From Luteipulveratus mongoliensis (lineage in GTDB: Bacteria; Actinomycetota; Actinomycetes; Actinomycetales; Dermatophilaceae), in NCBI RefSeq assembly GCF_001190945.1, contig NZ_CP011112.1, positions 2,046,001 through 2,110,000 of the forward strand: DNA of 64,000 nt, read 5' to 3'. This document shows positions 15,491 through 23,970 of this stretch, one piece after another (within the stretch, counting starts at the first letter, position 1; every line of letters begins with the position of its first letter). Under the pieces are notes generated by a model that had not been told where the DNA came from, made no database searches, and saw only the letters and a program-made list of their open reading frames with translations. Position numbers and translations under genes: made by a program.

Positions 15491-16602
15491 GTGCGCGTAC
15501 GTGCCAGGAGGTCGCGGGTCAGCGCGACCAGCTTGGCGCCCTCGATCTCGAAGTTGAACACCGTCTCGACAGCGTGTCGCCCGCGTCGACCCATGTCAGC
15601 GGCCCGGTCCGGATCATCGACCAGCGTCGAGACAGCAGACGAGATCGCTTCGACATCAAGGGGATTCACGAGCGTGCCGCAGTCGTAGGACCCGAACATC
15701 AGCTTCCACGACGGGAAGTCCGAAGCCACGAACGGCCGGCCGGCCGCCATGTACTCGAAGATCTTGGTCGACTGGGCCTCGAGGTAGTTGGGCAGCGGGT
15801 GCAGGACCGCGAGACCGACCGTGCTGTCGGCCAGCATCTCCGGGATGTCCCGAGCGGCCACGACCCCGCGGTAGTCGACCCGGTCGCTGCTGTCGTCCAC
15901 GTGCGAGCGTGCGTCGGGCGCGACCGGCCCGGCGAGCACCAGCTCGGTCTCCGCCGGCATCGCATCGACCGCTGCGACCATCTCGCGTGACCCGCGGCCG
16001 GCCGAGATGCCGCCGATGTAGCAGAGCTTGACGGGCGAACCCTGGGGCATCGGCGTCGGCAGAGGGAAGTCGCGCAGCCACGGGAAGTTCTGCACCACGG
16101 TGACCCGCTTGTTGCGGAAGTTGCGGGCGATCGACGGCGTCGCGGTGACGATGGCGTCGAAGGACCGGTCAGCCATCGCCTCGAGCCCGCGCACGAAGGT
16201 CGCGACCGCCGGGCGGCTCCAGGTCGGCAGGTAGGGCTTGCCCATGACCTGCTTGCCGAGGTCCTCGTGCGAGTCGAAGATCGCCTTGCCGCGCGAGGTG
16301 GCCTTCCACAGGGCAACGACCGGGATGAGCTCGGGGTCGTGGATGTGGACCACCTGCGGCTGCAGCCGGCGTACGGTCCGGAGCGCGTCGACCGGCCCGA
16401 GTGCCATCCGGGTCAGCCGGTTGCTGCGCCGGGGGAGGGCATGGACGGGGATGCCGTCCACGACGGAGTCGGCGTCCTGGGTGGCGATGACGTGCACGTC
16501 GATACCGGCCTCGTGCAGGACGGTGCACTCCTTGCGGAAGATGCGGTTGTCCGTGGGCGGGTGTGCCGTCGTGAGGTGTACGACGTCCGGTCGCGTCGTC
16601 AT
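15487..16602 (-). CDS. GT4-like glycosyltransferase
   Basis: This 371-residue GT-B enzyme starts TRPDVVHLTTAHPPTDNRIF, a common opening of sugar-nucleotide glycosyltransferases acting on exopolysaccharide repeats. The C-terminal half has LCYIGGISAGRGSREMV and then the donor-site segment KIFEYMAAGRPFVASDFPSW, whose Glu contacts the nucleotide sugar. The ATG at 16602 and the previous gene's stop overlap (ATGA); the upstream open frame is a shadow. It probably adds one sugar of the repeat unit on the cytoplasmic face. The sugar is unknown; ManNAc3NAcA is a candidate because its pathway is encoded here. Confidence 0.85.
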   Translation of the reverse strand: MTTRPDVVHLTTAHPPTDNRIFRKECTVLHEAGIDVHVIATQDADSVVDGIPVHALPRRSNRLTRMALGPVDALRTVRRLQPQVVHIHDPELIPVVALWKATSRGKAIFDSHEDLGKQVMGKPYLPTWSRPAVATFVRGLEAMADRSFDAIVTATPSIARNFRNKRVTVVQNFPWLRDFPLPTPMPQGSPVKLCYIGGISAGRGSREMVAAVDAMPAETELVLAGPVAPDARSHVDDSSDRVDYRGVVAARDIPEMLADSTVGLAVLHPLPNYLEAQSTKIFEYMAAGRPFVASDFPSWKLMFGSYDCGTLVNPLDVEAISSAVSTLVDDPDRAADMGRRGRHAVETVFNFEIEGAKLVALTRDLLARTRT

Positions 16603-17786
16603 CGGCTCACCGCCTTCCGTCCTGAGGTGCTGGCCGCCTCGAGCACGCCGGTCAGCGTACGTGCCGCGCCGGTGCGCGAGAAGCGCGTCGTGACGATGCG
16701 GCGCCCCCTCTCGGCCCACTGCCGGCGCTGCGCAGCGTCGGAGGAGGCAAGGTCCTTCAGCGAGCGGGGCAGCGAGTTGGGCTCGCCCGTACGCCCGGCC
16801 TCGCCGTCCGCGACGACCGTCCGCAAGCCTTCGCCGGCGTTGCTCACGATCGGCAGGCCGGCTGCCATGTAGTCGAACAGCTTGTTGGGGCTCATGCCCG
16901 AGGTCAGCACCGGGAGCGGCTCGATGCAGTGCACGCCGAAGTCCGCGGCCGCGAGGATGCGGGCGAGCTCGGGCTTGGGGACCGGGTCGAGGAAGCGAAC
17001 GTTGTCCAGATCGTCGGCCGCCTGGCGCAGACGAGCCTTCTCGGTGCCCGATCCGACGAGCACGAAGTCGACATGCGGCAGCTCGCGCGCCGCGTCCAGG
17101 ACCATGTCGAGGCCGTTGGCCGGGCCGTGCGCTCCGGCGTAGACCGCGGTGTCCTGGGTGAAGCCGAACTCCTCGCGCAGCGCGGTGCGGTCCTCATCGC
17201 ACTCGAAGTCGGAGGTCTCGGTGCCGTTGGGCACGATCACGACCTTGTCCAGGTCGACGCCGAGGGACTCGAAGTGCGGCTCCCAGCCGGGCGTCACGAC
17301 GACGATGCGGTCGGCGTGGTGATAGATCCAGCGCTCCAGACCCTCGAGCACCTGATGCAGCCGGCTCCCGCGAGTCAGCGCGCCCGCACCGATGATCGAC
17401 TCGGGCCACAGGTCGCGAACCTCGACGATCAGCGGCGCGCGCCGCAGCCGGGCCACGGCCCAGCCCGCGACGGGTGCGAGCAGGTGAGGCGTCGAGGCGT
17501 AGACCGCATCGACCCGACGACGGGTCGCACCGACGCCCGTTGCCTGAGCGGCATAGAGCGCCCAGCCGAGCATCCGGGTGAGGCTCGCGCCCTCGTACGA
17601 CGGGATCGGCAGCAGCCGGAAGCGTTCGTCGTCGGTCGAGTAGGACTGCTGGGTGTTGTAGTTGCGGTTGCCCGCGACGATGAGCGGCGCCCAGCCGTCC
17701 ACCCGGCTGAACAGGTCGACGTGACGGGTCCCGCCGCTCTGGGTCCGCGGGATCGCGAACTGGTTGAGCACGACGACGTGCTTCAT
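16599..17786 (-). CDS. GT4 glycosyltransferase (WbuB-like)
   Basis: This 395-residue GT-B protein begins MKHVVVLNQFAIPRTQSGGT and contains VEVRDLWPESI, a signature of WbuB/WbpH-like GT4 enzymes of O-antigen clusters. The donor-site region reads SPNKLFDYMAAGLPIVSNAG. A GAHGPANGLDMVLDAA segment marks the second Rossmann domain. It is coupled by ATGA on both sides, to the acetyltransferase upstream and the next glycosyltransferase downstream. It is the glycosyltransferase nearest the priming gene, so it may add the second sugar to the lipid-linked primer, as PglA does in Campylobacter (inference). Confidence 0.85.
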   Translation of the reverse strand: MKHVVVLNQFAIPRTQSGGTRHVDLFSRVDGWAPLIVAGNRNYNTQQSYSTDDERFRLLPIPSYEGASLTRMLGWALYAAQATGVGATRRRVDAVYASTPHLLAPVAGWAVARLRRAPLIVEVRDLWPESIIGAGALTRGSRLHQVLEGLERWIYHHADRIVVVTPGWEPHFESLGVDLDKVVIVPNGTETSDFECDEDRTALREEFGFTQDTAVYAGAHGPANGLDMVLDAARELPHVDFVLVGSGTEKARLRQAADDLDNVRFLDPVPKPELARILAAADFGVHCIEPLPVLTSGMSPNKLFDYMAAGLPIVSNAGEGLRTVVADGEAGRTGEPNSLPRSLKDLASSDAAQRRQWAERGRRIVTTRFSRTGAARTLTGVLEAASTSGRKAVSR

Positions 17787-18409
17787 CGAGCGGGCACTCC
17801 CTTCACCACAGCGTGGTTTCCTGTGTCTCGTACGACGACCGCGCCGGCTCCCACCGTCGAGCCTTCTCCGATCGAAAGACCTTGCAGCACAGTGGAATTC
17901 GCGCCGATCAAGGCGCCTGCCCCAACGGAGACATTGCCGGAGACGCAGGCCTGCGGGTTGAGCCGGCTGTAGTCGCCGAGCTCGACGTCGTGACCGACGG
18001 CGGCGTTCTGGTCGACGTGCACGTGGCGACCGACTCGGATGTGAGTGCTCAGCCGCACGCCCGGCGCGATCACGACTCCGGGGCTGAGCTCGACGTCCTG
18101 GCCGATCGTGGTGTCGGGGTGGATCAGCGTTGCCCACTGCTGCTGCGGTCGCGCCCGGTCGATGGACTGCCGGGCGGTGGCGGAGCCGATGCCGATGACG
18201 GCGCGGGCGTCGAGGCTGTCCAGCTCGGTGAGTGGACCGAGGTGGCGTACGTCGAGGCGCTTGAGCAGGGCGAGGTCCTCCTCGCGAGGACCGTCGTCGA
18301 CGTAGCCGGCGACCGACCACCGCGCGTCCCGCGCATTGATGGCCGCCACGATGCCGAGGACCTCACGGCCGAACCCGCCGCAGCCGATGATGACCAGCTG
18401 TTCGGTCAT
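17783..18409 (-). CDS. pglD: Sugar O/N-acetyltransferase (PglD/NeuD type)
   Basis: This 208-residue enzyme has the two-domain PglD layout. An N-terminal Rossmann-like nucleotide-sugar domain starts LVIIGCGGFGREVLGIV. A left-handed beta-helix follows (about residues 95-200), with repeats such as VELSPGVVIAPGVRLS and GAGALIGANSTVLQG. HVDQNAAVGHDVELGDYS holds the usual catalytic His-Asp region. PglD acetylates the 4-amino group of UDP-4-amino-sugar to give UDP-diNAcBac. The neighbouring PglE-, PglF- and PglC-like genes support that role. ATG 18409 overlaps the stop of the sugar-transferase gene. Confidence 0.85.
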   Translation of the reverse strand: MTEQLVIIGCGGFGREVLGIVAAINARDARWSVAGYVDDGPREEDLALLKRLDVRHLGPLTELDSLDARAVIGIGSATARQSIDRARPQQQWATLIHPDTTIGQDVELSPGVVIAPGVRLSTHIRVGRHVHVDQNAAVGHDVELGDYSRLNPQACVSGNVSVGAGALIGANSTVLQGLSIGEGSTVGAGAVVVRDTGNHAVVKGVPAR

Positions 18410-19137
18410 GCCACAGAGGCCTCGGAGACCCGGCCGGCCTCGATGTCGATGGTCTTCGCCTGACCGGAGGGTCCGAAGAACTCGGTCATGGTGACGCTGC
18501 CGTCCTCGGCGATGCCGTCGCGGCGCAGCACGGGGGAGACGGTCCGCCAGATGAGCTGCATGTCGAGCGCGAGGTTGCGGTTCTTGACGTACTCGACGTC
18601 CAGCGCGAGTCGGTCGTCCCACGAGATCGTGTTGCGTCCGGACACCTGGGCGAGACCGGTGAGGCCCGGCTTCACCTCGTGCCGACGAGCCTGCTCGGCG
18701 GAGTAGCGGTCGAGGTAGCGCACCAGCAGCGGTCGCGGGCCGACCAGCGACATGTCGCCCTTCACGACGTTCCAGAGGGCGGGGAGCTCATCGAGGCTGG
18801 TCGCCCGCAGCGTGGCACCCAGCGGCGTCATCCGCTGCTCGTCGGTGACGAGCCCCTTGGCCTCGTCAACGTCGAGCATCGTGCGGAACTTCACCATCTC
18901 GAACGGCTTGCCGTCCAAGCCGGGACGCGTCTGACGGAACAGCACCTGACCGCCCATGCGCCGGCGTACGGCCACCGCCACGGCCAGCTGGATGGGCGCA
19001 CTGACGACGAGTGCGGGCACGGCGACCGACAGGTCGAAGCCTCGCTTGAAGCGGCGCGACTTCAGGACCCGCTTGGCTACGCGGCGTCCCTGGGCACTGA
19101 GCTGCATCGTGACGGTCTCCTGGTTGCGGTTGGTCAT
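18406..19137 (-). CDS. Priming phosphoglycosyltransferase (PglC/WcaJ family)
   Basis: This 243-residue monotopic membrane enzyme transfers a sugar-1-phosphate from UDP-sugar to undecaprenyl phosphate, starting each repeat unit. A single hydrophobic re-entrant segment spans residues 34-57. The catalytic core has MVKFRTM, then TSLDELPALWNVVKGDMSLV with the Asp116-Glu117 dyad, and GPRPL. It is larger than PglC (about 200 residues) but lacks the extra helices of WcaJ, so it is the short form; a 30-residue tail after the core is unexplained. Its position among pgl-like genes suggests diNAcBac-1-P as substrate. The N-terminus could start instead at Met11. Confidence 0.9.
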   Translation of the reverse strand: MTNRNQETVTMQLSAQGRRVAKRVLKSRRFKRGFDLSVAVPALVVSAPIQLAVAVAVRRRMGGQVLFRQTRPGLDGKPFEMVKFRTMLDVDEAKGLVTDEQRMTPLGATLRATSLDELPALWNVVKGDMSLVGPRPLLVRYLDRYSAEQARRHEVKPGLTGLAQVSGRNTISWDDRLALDVEYVKNRNLALDMQLIWRTVSPVLRRDGIAEDGSVTMTEFFGPSGQAKTIDIEAGRVSEASVA

Positions 19138-20279
19138 GCTGCACTCACTGCTGCGGTCGTGGCTTCGATGACGCGCTCGACGTCGCTGTCCGACAGCTCG
19201 GACCCGCTCGGCAGCGTCACGCCGTAGACGAACAACGTCTCCGACTGCTTGCCGCCGAACATCCGGCCCCGCTCGTAGAGCGGCTGGAGGTGCATCGGCT
19301 TCCAGAGATGGCGGGCCTCGATCTGCTGGGCATCCAGCGCGGCCACCACGTCGTCGGCGCTGACCGACACCTCGGCCGGGTCGAGCACGATGCAGGTCAG
19401 CCAGCAGTTGTCGTCGACGTCGGTGTCGCCATCGGTGCGGCCGAGCAGTCGTACGCCGGGCAGCCGCCCGAGCGTGTCGGCGTAGGCCTGCCGGTGTGCG
19501 CGTCGGCGGGCGATCATCTCGTCCAGCCGTGACAGCTGGCCGACCCCGAGAGCCGCCAGGATGTTGGACATCCGGTAGTTGAAGCCCATCTCGGTGTGCT
19601 CGTACCAGGGCGCCGGCTGGCGCGCCTGCGTCGACAGGTAGCGCGCGCGGTCGACCAGGTCGGTGTCGTCGCTGATCAGCATGCCGCCGCCGGAGGTGGT
19701 CATGATCTTGTTGCCGTTGAACGACAGGGCGGCCGCGCTGCCGAACGAGCCTGCGGCCCGACCGGCGTGCGAGGCACCGAGCGCCTCAGCGGCGTCCTCC
19801 ACCAGGGCGACGCCGCGCTTGGCCAGCGCCGGCTCGAGCCGGGAGTAGTCCGCACTACGACCGAACAGGTCGACCGACATCACGCACGCGACGGTCTTGC
19901 CCTCGACCTGGAGAGTGTCGACGGCCTGGAGTACCTGGTCGACGTCGAGGTTGGCGTCCGAGGCCTGCGAGTCGACGAACACCGGCTGAGCGCCGGTGTA
20001 GAGCACGGCGTTGGCCGATGCCGCGAACGTCATCGACGGCAGCACGACCACGGTCTCGGGGCCGGCACCGTGGTGCAGCAGTGCGAGGTGCAGCGCGGCC
20101 GTGCCCGAGGCGAGGGCGAGCGCGGAGGCGACACCGACCCGCTCGGCGATCTCCGCCTCGAAGCGGTCGACCATCGGACCCAGTGGCGCGACCCAGCCGG
20201 ACCGCAGCGCCTCCAGGACCAGCTCTTCCTCGACCTCGGTGACGTGCGCTTTCGACAGGTGGATGCGGGGGGCTGTCAC
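19134..20279 (-). CDS. pglE: DegT/DnrJ/EryC1 aminotransferase (PglE type)
   Basis: This 381-residue PLP enzyme would aminate the 4-keto-6-deoxy sugar made by the neighbouring dehydratase. Lys191 in LSFNGNKIMTTSGGGM is the cofactor lysine, and Asp162 in VEDAAEALGA pairs with the PLP nitrogen. ASGTAALHLAL is the phosphate-binding region. The N-terminus RIHLSKAHVTEVEE matches PglE-type enzymes (the family opens with a short strand and S-x-P/A-H). GTG 20279 overlaps the dehydratase stop (GTGA). It differs clearly from the WbpE-like enzyme at 9362, so the locus has two aminotransferases for two sugars. Confidence 0.87.
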   Translation of the reverse strand: MTAPRIHLSKAHVTEVEEELVLEALRSGWVAPLGPMVDRFEAEIAERVGVASALALASGTAALHLALLHHGAGPETVVVLPSMTFAASANAVLYTGAQPVFVDSQASDANLDVDQVLQAVDTLQVEGKTVACVMSVDLFGRSADYSRLEPALAKRGVALVEDAAEALGASHAGRAAGSFGSAAALSFNGNKIMTTSGGGMLISDDTDLVDRARYLSTQARQPAPWYEHTEMGFNYRMSNILAALGVGQLSRLDEMIARRRAHRQAYADTLGRLPGVRLLGRTDGDTDVDDNCWLTCIVLDPAEVSVSADDVVAALDAQQIEARHLWKPMHLQPLYERGRMFGGKQSETLFVYGVTLPSGSELSDSDVERVIEATTAAVSAA

Positions 20280-22144
20280 GCCTGCTCCTTCACGCGTACG
20301 CCGTAGGCGGCCCGAACCTCTGCCAGCTCGACGTCAGGCAGACGCGGCGAGGGCCGGTCGGCAGTGGCCTCGTCACGCATCCAGGCGTGGGCGGACTCGT
20401 GGTCGTGCGGGTGTGCCGTCAGCACCTGGTGCGGCGTGATCGACGGGACGCCGACGTAGTTGACCTGCGGGTGGATCGACCGGTTGATCTGCTCGCCAGG
20501 GATGAACAGCTCCTCCGTGAGCTTCTCGCCCGGTCGTAGCCCGGTGTAGACGATCTCGATGCCGGGCTTGCCGGACAGCTCGATCAGCGTGCGGGCGACC
20601 TCGACGATCTTTACCGGCTCGCCCATCTCCAGGACCATGACGTTGCCGTCCTGCCCGATGGCCGAGGCCTGCAGGACCAGCTGGCACGCCTCGGGGATCA
20701 GCATGAAGTAGCGCTCGACCTCGGGGTGGGTGACGGTGATCGGGCCGCCGCGCTCGATCTGCGAGGTGAAGGCGGAGATGACCGACCCGCGCGAGCCCAG
20801 CACGTTGCCGAAGCGGACGCTGACGAAGGTGCCCTTGCCGCGGTGGGCGAAGTCGGCCGTGAGCCGCTCGGCGAGCCGCTTGCTGTAGCCGAGCACACAG
20901 CTGGGGTTGGCGGCCTTGTCGGTCGAGATGTTGACGAACGTCTCGACACCCGACTCGTACGCCGCCTGCAGGACGTTGCGAGTGCCCAGCACGTTGGTCT
21001 TCCAGCCCTCGAGCGGGAACTGCTCCAGCAGGGTGAGGTGCTTGAGCGCGGCCGCGTGGAACACCAGGTCGGGCTTCTCGCGCTGGAACAGCACCCGCAG
21101 CGCGTCCAGGTCGCGGATGTCGACGAGGGCGAGCGTGCCGTCGTCCAACAGCGCGCGGCCGGTGAGGCTCATCTGAGCGGCGTGCAGTGCGGACTCGTCG
21201 CGGTCGAGCAGCAGCAGCCGTTTGGGACCGAAGCGGGCGATCTGGCGGCACAGCTCGGCGCCGATGGAGCCGCCGGCACCAGTCACCAGAACGGTCTTGC
21301 CGGAGATCGAGTCGGCAATAGCGTTCTCGTCCAAGCGGATTCGGCGACGGCCGAGGAGGTCTTCGAGGTTGAGCTGGCGCAGGTCCTGGCCACGCGGGCT
21401 ACCGATCAGCTCTTGCACGGTCGGCAGGATCAGCACCTCGAGGCCGGCGCGCCGCGCCTCGTGGCTGAGGTCGCGGACGAGGTCGGCGTCGGCGCTCGGC
21501 ATCGCGATCACGAGGGACCGAGCACCACTGCTCTCGGCGAGCGACGCGAGCCGGCTGCGGTCACCGCGGACCGGCACGCCGTCGATCTTGAGACGACGCT
21601 TGCGCGGGTCGTCGTCCAGGAGGGCGACGGGAGCGTACGGCGCGTGCTGGTCGCGCTGGATGGCGCGGATCAGCTGGCGGCCACCCTCACCCGCACCGAA
21701 CACGATGATCTTGTGGTCCTCGTCGCGGCTGGTGGTCCGGCCCCAGCGATAGGAGCGCACGACGAACCGCAGCGTGAACATCCCGACGACGGCGAACGCC
21801 GGCACCGCGATCGGCAGGCTGCGCGGCACATCGAGCCACGGCGTCAGCAGCACGATGGCGCTGAGCGTGACCGCGCTGAACACCGCGACCCGGCCGATGT
21901 CGGCGGTCTCCTCGAACGAACCACGTTGGTGTCCAACGCGATAGGGACCGAGGACGACACCGCCCACCAGGTGGACCACGCAGGCGACCGCCGCGAACTG
22001 GGCGATCGGCCAGCTGTTGATGTGCGTGACATGGAGGTCGAATCGAAGCCACGCGGCGACGTAGGTCGCGAGGGCCACGATGGCTGCATCGACGGCAGCC
22101 CAAACACCTTGGACCAGACGCTCCCGACGCGTCATGACGCTCAT
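20276..22144 (-). CDS. pglF: Membrane UDP-HexNAc 4,6-dehydratase (PglF/WbpM/CapD family)
   Basis: This 622-residue enzyme has four N-terminal membrane helices (about residues 10-120). A nucleotide-binding domain follows (IIVFGAGEGGRQLIR), then an SDR dehydratase domain with TGAGGSIGAELCRQIA. The catalytic NISTDKAANP gives the Thr-Asp-Lys of this family. Where PglF/WbpM have Met in NVMG-x-x-K, this protein reads CVLGYSK, with Leu. It would convert UDP-GlcNAc to the 4-keto-6-deoxy sugar, the first step to bacillosamine. ATG 22144 is preferred because AGGGGA lies upstream; GTG 22183 has no SD and abuts the kinase stop. Confidence 0.88.
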   Translation of the reverse strand: MSVMTRRERLVQGVWAAVDAAIVALATYVAAWLRFDLHVTHINSWPIAQFAAVACVVHLVGGVVLGPYRVGHQRGSFEETADIGRVAVFSAVTLSAIVLLTPWLDVPRSLPIAVPAFAVVGMFTLRFVVRSYRWGRTTSRDEDHKIIVFGAGEGGRQLIRAIQRDQHAPYAPVALLDDDPRKRRLKIDGVPVRGDRSRLASLAESSGARSLVIAMPSADADLVRDLSHEARRAGLEVLILPTVQELIGSPRGQDLRQLNLEDLLGRRRIRLDENAIADSISGKTVLVTGAGGSIGAELCRQIARFGPKRLLLLDRDESALHAAQMSLTGRALLDDGTLALVDIRDLDALRVLFQREKPDLVFHAAALKHLTLLEQFPLEGWKTNVLGTRNVLQAAYESGVETFVNISTDKAANPSCVLGYSKRLAERLTADFAHRGKGTFVSVRFGNVLGSRGSVISAFTSQIERGGPITVTHPEVERYFMLIPEACQLVLQASAIGQDGNVMVLEMGEPVKIVEVARTLIELSGKPGIEIVYTGLRPGEKLTEELFIPGEQINRSIHPQVNYVGVPSITPHQVLTAHPHDHESAHAWMRDEATADRPSPRLPDVELAEVRAAYGVRVKEQA

Positions 22145-22183
22145 GGAACTGTGTCCCCTGTCCTGCTGGGTCGGTGAACTCAC

Positions 22184-23725
22184 TTAGGAGGCGGAGCTGC
22201 TGCTGACGGCCGTACGTCGGCCACGGCTCGCGCCGTCACCGTCGCTCTCGGCGGTCTTGCTGCCGCCACGGCTACTACCGCCGCCACGGCTGCTGCTGCC
22301 ACCACCACTGCTCTTGCCACTGTTCTTGCCGCCACCGCGCTTGCCGAGCTTGCGGCCGCCCTTGGCCGGCTCGGTCGGGCGGTACTCGTAGCGGTAGTCG
22401 TAGTAGCCGCCGGCGGACTTGCGGGGAATGCGGTTGAGCACGATCCCCAGGACTCGGCCGTTGACGGTCGCCAGCGAGTCGAGAGCGGTGTCCAGCTGGT
22501 CGCGGGTCACGATGCCGGAGCCACTGACCAGAACGGCTCCACCCACGAGCGTGCTGAGCACGGCGGCATCGGTCACCGGCAGCAGCGGGGGAGCGTCGAT
22601 CAGGACGTAGTCGAAGCTGCTCTGCAGACGGGCCAGCGTCTCGCGCATGGCTGTCGAGCCGAGCAGCTCGCTCGGGTTGGGCGGGATGGCACCGGCGCCG
22701 AGCACGGCGAGCCGGTGCTTGCCGAACGGCTGCAGCACGTCACGCAGGTCCGCGCGCTCGATGAGCACGTCGGTCAGGCCGACGCCGCCCTCCATGCCGA
22801 GGTAGTCCAGCAGCCGTGGCCGGCGCAGGTCGCCCTCGATGAGGCACACGCTCGCGCCGGACTCGGCCATCGCCAGAGCGAGGTTGGCCGTGGTGGTGGT
22901 CTTGCCCTCGCCGGCCAGCGAAGAGGTGACCACGATCGTGCGCGGGTGGTTGGCCACATCGACGAACTGCAGGTTGGTACGCAGCGAGCGGAACGCCTCA
23001 GCGCGGCCGGACTGCGGGTCGGCCTGCACGATCAGCGGCTGGGAGCTGGCCTCGGAGTCGTACGGGATGCCACCGATCACGGTGACGTCGGTCAGCTCCT
23101 CGATGTCTTCCTTGGTGCGGACCCGGCTGTCGAGGATGTGTCGCAGGATCGCGACCGCAACGCCCAGCAGGAGGCCGAGCATCAGGGCCAGGGCGATGTT
23201 GCGGACCGGGCGGGGGCTGACCGCTCCGGGCGAGGCCTGCGGGTCCTTGACGACCGTGACCTTCACCGGGCTCGGGCTGTCAGCCTTGACCCGCTCGAGG
23301 TCCTGCACCGTCTTGGGGAACTGCTCGCTGACCGACTTCGCGATGGCCTTCGCCCGGGCCGCGCTGCGATCGGTGATCGAGACGTCGATGAGGACCGTGT
23401 CGACCGGGATGTTGGTGCTCACGTGAGCCGCGAGCTGGGTCGGGGTCAGCGGCAGCTTCAGCTGCTGGACCACCGGGCCGAGCACCTTGGGCGTCTTGAG
23501 CAGCTCGGTGTAGGACTTCACGCGCTGCTGGGTGAAGGTGCTGCCCTGCGCGAGCTGAGCCGAGTCCGATGAGTCCGACGTCGAGACGAAGAACTGGATG
23601 TTCGACTGATACGTCTTCGGAGTCAGCACCGTGAGCAGCGTGGCAAGTGCGACGACCAGAAGGGCAACAGCGGGGATGATTCGCCAGCGCTTTCGCAAAA
23701 TGCGCGCATAGCTCTGCAGGTCCAC
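22184..23725 (-). CDS. Wzz/BY-kinase fusion with low-complexity C-terminal tail
   Basis: This 513-residue paralogue of the 4062 kinase has an N-terminal Wzz domain (MDLQSYARILRKRW, helix at about 17-35) and a second helix near 175-195. The kinase has Walker A LAGEGKTTT (Lys275), a SVCLIEGDLRRPRL Walker A' segment in which Glu replaces the usual Asp, and VLIDAPPLLP. Five tyrosines cluster at 441-448, followed by a Gly/Ser/Lys/Arg-rich disordered tail (about 454-513) absent from the first paralogue. AAAGGGA precedes GTG 23725. It is the first gene of the minus-strand polysaccharide operon and would regulate its export and chain length. Confidence 0.9.
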   Translation of the reverse strand: MDLQSYARILRKRWRIIPAVALLVVALATLLTVLTPKTYQSNIQFFVSTSDSSDSAQLAQGSTFTQQRVKSYTELLKTPKVLGPVVQQLKLPLTPTQLAAHVSTNIPVDTVLIDVSITDRSAARAKAIAKSVSEQFPKTVQDLERVKADSPSPVKVTVVKDPQASPGAVSPRPVRNIALALMLGLLLGVAVAILRHILDSRVRTKEDIEELTDVTVIGGIPYDSEASSQPLIVQADPQSGRAEAFRSLRTNLQFVDVANHPRTIVVTSSLAGEGKTTTTANLALAMAESGASVCLIEGDLRRPRLLDYLGMEGGVGLTDVLIERADLRDVLQPFGKHRLAVLGAGAIPPNPSELLGSTAMRETLARLQSSFDYVLIDAPPLLPVTDAAVLSTLVGGAVLVSGSGIVTRDQLDTALDSLATVNGRVLGIVLNRIPRKSAGGYYDYRYEYRPTEPAKGGRKLGKRGGGKNSGKSSGGGSSSRGGGSSRGGSKTAESDGDGASRGRRTAVSSSSAS

Positions 23726-23956
23726 GTATTCCCTTTCACGGTGGTGCTCACGTCACAAGACACGGCCGACTCTCTTGGCCGCCCGCGGAAGCATATCGGC
23801 GACAGACACCAAAACGTGACATAGCGACTTGTCGGCTTTGCGGTGCAGATTGCGGGTCTCATGTGCTAATCGCCTATGTCGTTACTCGCCAGTCGGAATG
23901 GGTTTTGTGGCACACTCCGGCCCCTGCCCGGCCAGCGACTCGGTGAGCTCGCCGCC

Positions 23957-23962
23957 TACGAT
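23957..23962 (+). promoter_or_regulatory. Candidate -10 box of exonuclease III within a small inverted repeat
   Basis: TACGAT lies eight bases before the ATG at 23971. It sits inside gccgcc/ggcggc arms (23951-23956 and 23964-23969). There is no SD, so a leaderless transcript is likely. Confidence 0.5.
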
Positions 23963-23970
23963 CGGCGGCC

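Noticed and set aside
20726-22177. A 483-residue plus-strand frame opposite the PglF-like gene
   Set aside because: It mirrors the codons of the real gene, has no domain, and would need to be co-encoded with a conserved dehydratase.
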